Assembly (NCBI RefSeq): GCF_000971395.1
Contig: NZ_BBME01000015.1
Location: forward strand, 124,001 to 188,000
DNA from: Demequina iriomotensis
GTDB taxonomy: Bacteria > Actinomycetota > Actinomycetes > Actinomycetales > Demequinaceae
Length of the DNA stretch: 64,000 nt
Reading direction: 5' to 3'
The position numbers and the translations under genes were made by a program. Below the pieces are notes generated by a model. It saw nothing but the letters and a program-made list of their open reading frames with translations, made no database searches and was not told the DNA's origin. Shown here one piece after another: positions 63,140 to 64,000 of the stretch; within the stretch, counting starts at the first letter, position 1; every line of letters starts with the position of its first letter.

Positions 63140-63667
63140 ATGGAGCAGGACGCGGATCTCGCGCGGCTCGCGGAGGCGACCGCCTTCGCCGAGACGATGG
63201 CCTCGCTGTGGGCGCTCAGCACCTACATCTCGCGCACCACGTCCGCGCTGCCCACGCTCCCGCCGGCGCAGGCGAGCGCGCTCCGCCGCATCGTCGCCGC
63301 CGGGTCCGCGGGCGTCACCCCCAGCGACCTCGCGGCCGCGATGGGGGTCTCGCGCGCCATGGTGAGCGACCACATCCGCAAGCTGCAGGCCCACGGCCTC
63401 GTGGCGCGCCGGCGCGCGGACGGCGACGGCCGGTCCGCGATCGTCTCGGTCACCGCCCACGGCCTCGAGGTCCACCGATCGTTCCACTCCGGCCTCGCCC
63501 TGGCCGTCGCCGAGGCGTTCTCGACCCTGCCGCACGAGGACCTCGAGCGCATCACGCGCGCCGAGGAGTCCTTCACGCGGCTCAAGGAGCACCTCACCGC
63601 GATCGCCGACCGGGTCGGCGCCGCAGGCGAGGCGGCCGAGGGCCCGAGCGCGGCCCCGGCGAGCTAG
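63140..63667 (+). CDS. MarR-family transcriptional regulator
   Basis: 175 residues. Winged helix VTPSDLAAAMGVSRAMVSDHIRKLQAHGLVARRRADGDGRSAIVSVT (about 55-105) with the DGRS wing, flanked by dimerisation helices. AGGAGG before ATG 63140. MarR proteins often respond to phenolic acids, fitting this catabolic setting. Confidence 0.94.
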   Translation: MEQDADLARLAEATAFAETMASLWALSTYISRTTSALPTLPPAQASALRRIVAAGSAGVTPSDLAAAMGVSRAMVSDHIRKLQAHGLVARRRADGDGRSAIVSVTAHGLEVHRSFHSGLALAVAEAFSTLPHEDLERITRAEESFTRLKEHLTAIADRVGAAGEAAEGPSAAPAS

Positions 63668-63775
63668 CCGGCCCGGCAGGGCGGCTGGGCGGCGAGCCAG
63701 CCGACCCGGACAAGCCGGCCGGCGAGCCAGCCGGCCCAGCGAGCCAGCCCGCCCGAGAACCGGGACCTCCACCCC
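63668..63775. repeat. GCGAGCCAGCC short repeats
   Basis: GCGAGCCAGCC occurs at 63692, 63722 and 63739 within a G/C-only stretch between MarR and the right-edge promoter. Low-complexity; no gene. Confidence 0.5.
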
Positions 63776-63811
63776 ATCACACTTGAAATCGTATGTGATA
63801 TCGCCTACGGT
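63776..63811 (+). promoter_or_regulatory. promoter and operator of the dienelactone hydrolase gene
   Basis: TTGAAA (63783-63788) is 17 bp from TACGGT (63806-63811), the clearest sigma-70-type promoter in the window. ATCACA (63776-63781) and TGTGAT (63794-63799) form an inverted repeat around the -35. Confidence 0.7.
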
Positions 63812-63918
63812 GACTCCTACGTTCACGGTCGAGCGAAGCCTCGCCACCACGGTCCCCTCCCGCGCCCCGCGCCGGCGACCACGGCGGCGCGCGGCGCGCG
63901 GCCACGTCAGGAGGCCCG

Positions 63919-64000
63919 ATGCAGACACCCGCGCCCGCGATGCTCGCCCGCGACATCGAGTACTCGCACCAGGGGACCCGCATGCTCGGGCGCCTGGTGG
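63919..64000 (+). CDS. dienelactone hydrolase family protein (N-terminus only)
   Basis: 27 residues before the window ends. RDIEYSHQGTRMLGRLV is the usual opening of dienelactone-hydrolase-like alpha/beta hydrolases. AGGAGG lies 5 nt before ATG 63919. Catalytic residues are beyond the edge. Confidence 0.6.
   Translation, partial: MQTPAPAMLARDIEYSHQGTRMLGRLV

Overview
The window is about 70% G+C, with strong Shine-Dalgarno sequences, frequent GTG starts and many 4-bp (ATGA/GTGA) gene overlaps. It carries actinobacterial hallmarks: DUF4012 proteins, Wzz-BY-kinase fusions, LSxTG wall-sorting tails and an actinobacterial-type repeat surface protein. It most likely comes from the chromosome of a Micrococcales-type actinobacterium; the genus is not determined. 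No rRNA, tRNA, CRISPR array, transposase or integrase was seen. All calls come from reading the sequence; no database search was run.

Region 1 (1-37.6 kb) is a large cell-surface polysaccharide province holding two nearly complete Wzx/Wzy-type sets side by side. Set A (about 1-13 kb) has a DUF4012 protein (cut by the window edge), a sulfotransferase, a flippase, a Wzy-like polymerase, two glycosyltransferases, a polyprenyl-phosphate sugar transferase, a Wzz-BY-kinase, an LSxTG surface protein and a second DUF4012 protein. Its glycan-specific part (about 1.3-7.5 kb) is visibly less G+C-rich than the rest, as expected of an exchangeable serotype-like module. Sugar-nucleotide genes follow: rmlD, rmlC-rmlB-rmlA (dTDP-rhamnose) and gmd-fcl (GDP-fucose). 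Set B (about 19.5-36.5 kb) has a third DUF4012 protein, a second LMW tyrosine phosphatase, a second Wzz-BY-kinase, a second Wzy, six further glycosyltransferases, UDP-xylose synthase, a second sugar transferase and another LSxTG protein, but no second flippase.

Region 2 (36.6-49.2 kb) is mixed: a CAP-domain lipoprotein, a YdcF/DUF218 protein, a Gfo/Idh/MocA oxidoreductase overlapping a GlcD/Dld-type FAD/Fe-S oxidase, two secreted proteins, a fused ArsR-LMW phosphatase regulator, an L,D-transpeptidase lipoprotein, a LacY-type sugar symporter and a GH43 glycosidase.

Region 3 (49.6-64 kb) is a catabolic island with four regulators (LysR, GntR/FCD, MarR and a promoter-proximal operator set). One minus-strand run encodes an extradiol dioxygenase of the homoprotocatechuate type, a RraA-like aldolase/decarboxylase, an HpaH-like hydratase and an HpaI-like aldolase. 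A second run encodes an amidohydrolase-2 protein with an altered metal site, an RbsABC-type importer, a DUF3500 protein and a MetE-like zinc methyltransferase. A dienelactone hydrolase begins at the right edge. This combination is the best candidate here for an undescribed pathway, perhaps uptake and breakdown of a methylated or glycosylated aromatic. Three diverged copies (possibly four) of a roughly 100-bp hairpin element sit just 3' of minus-strand genes in this island.
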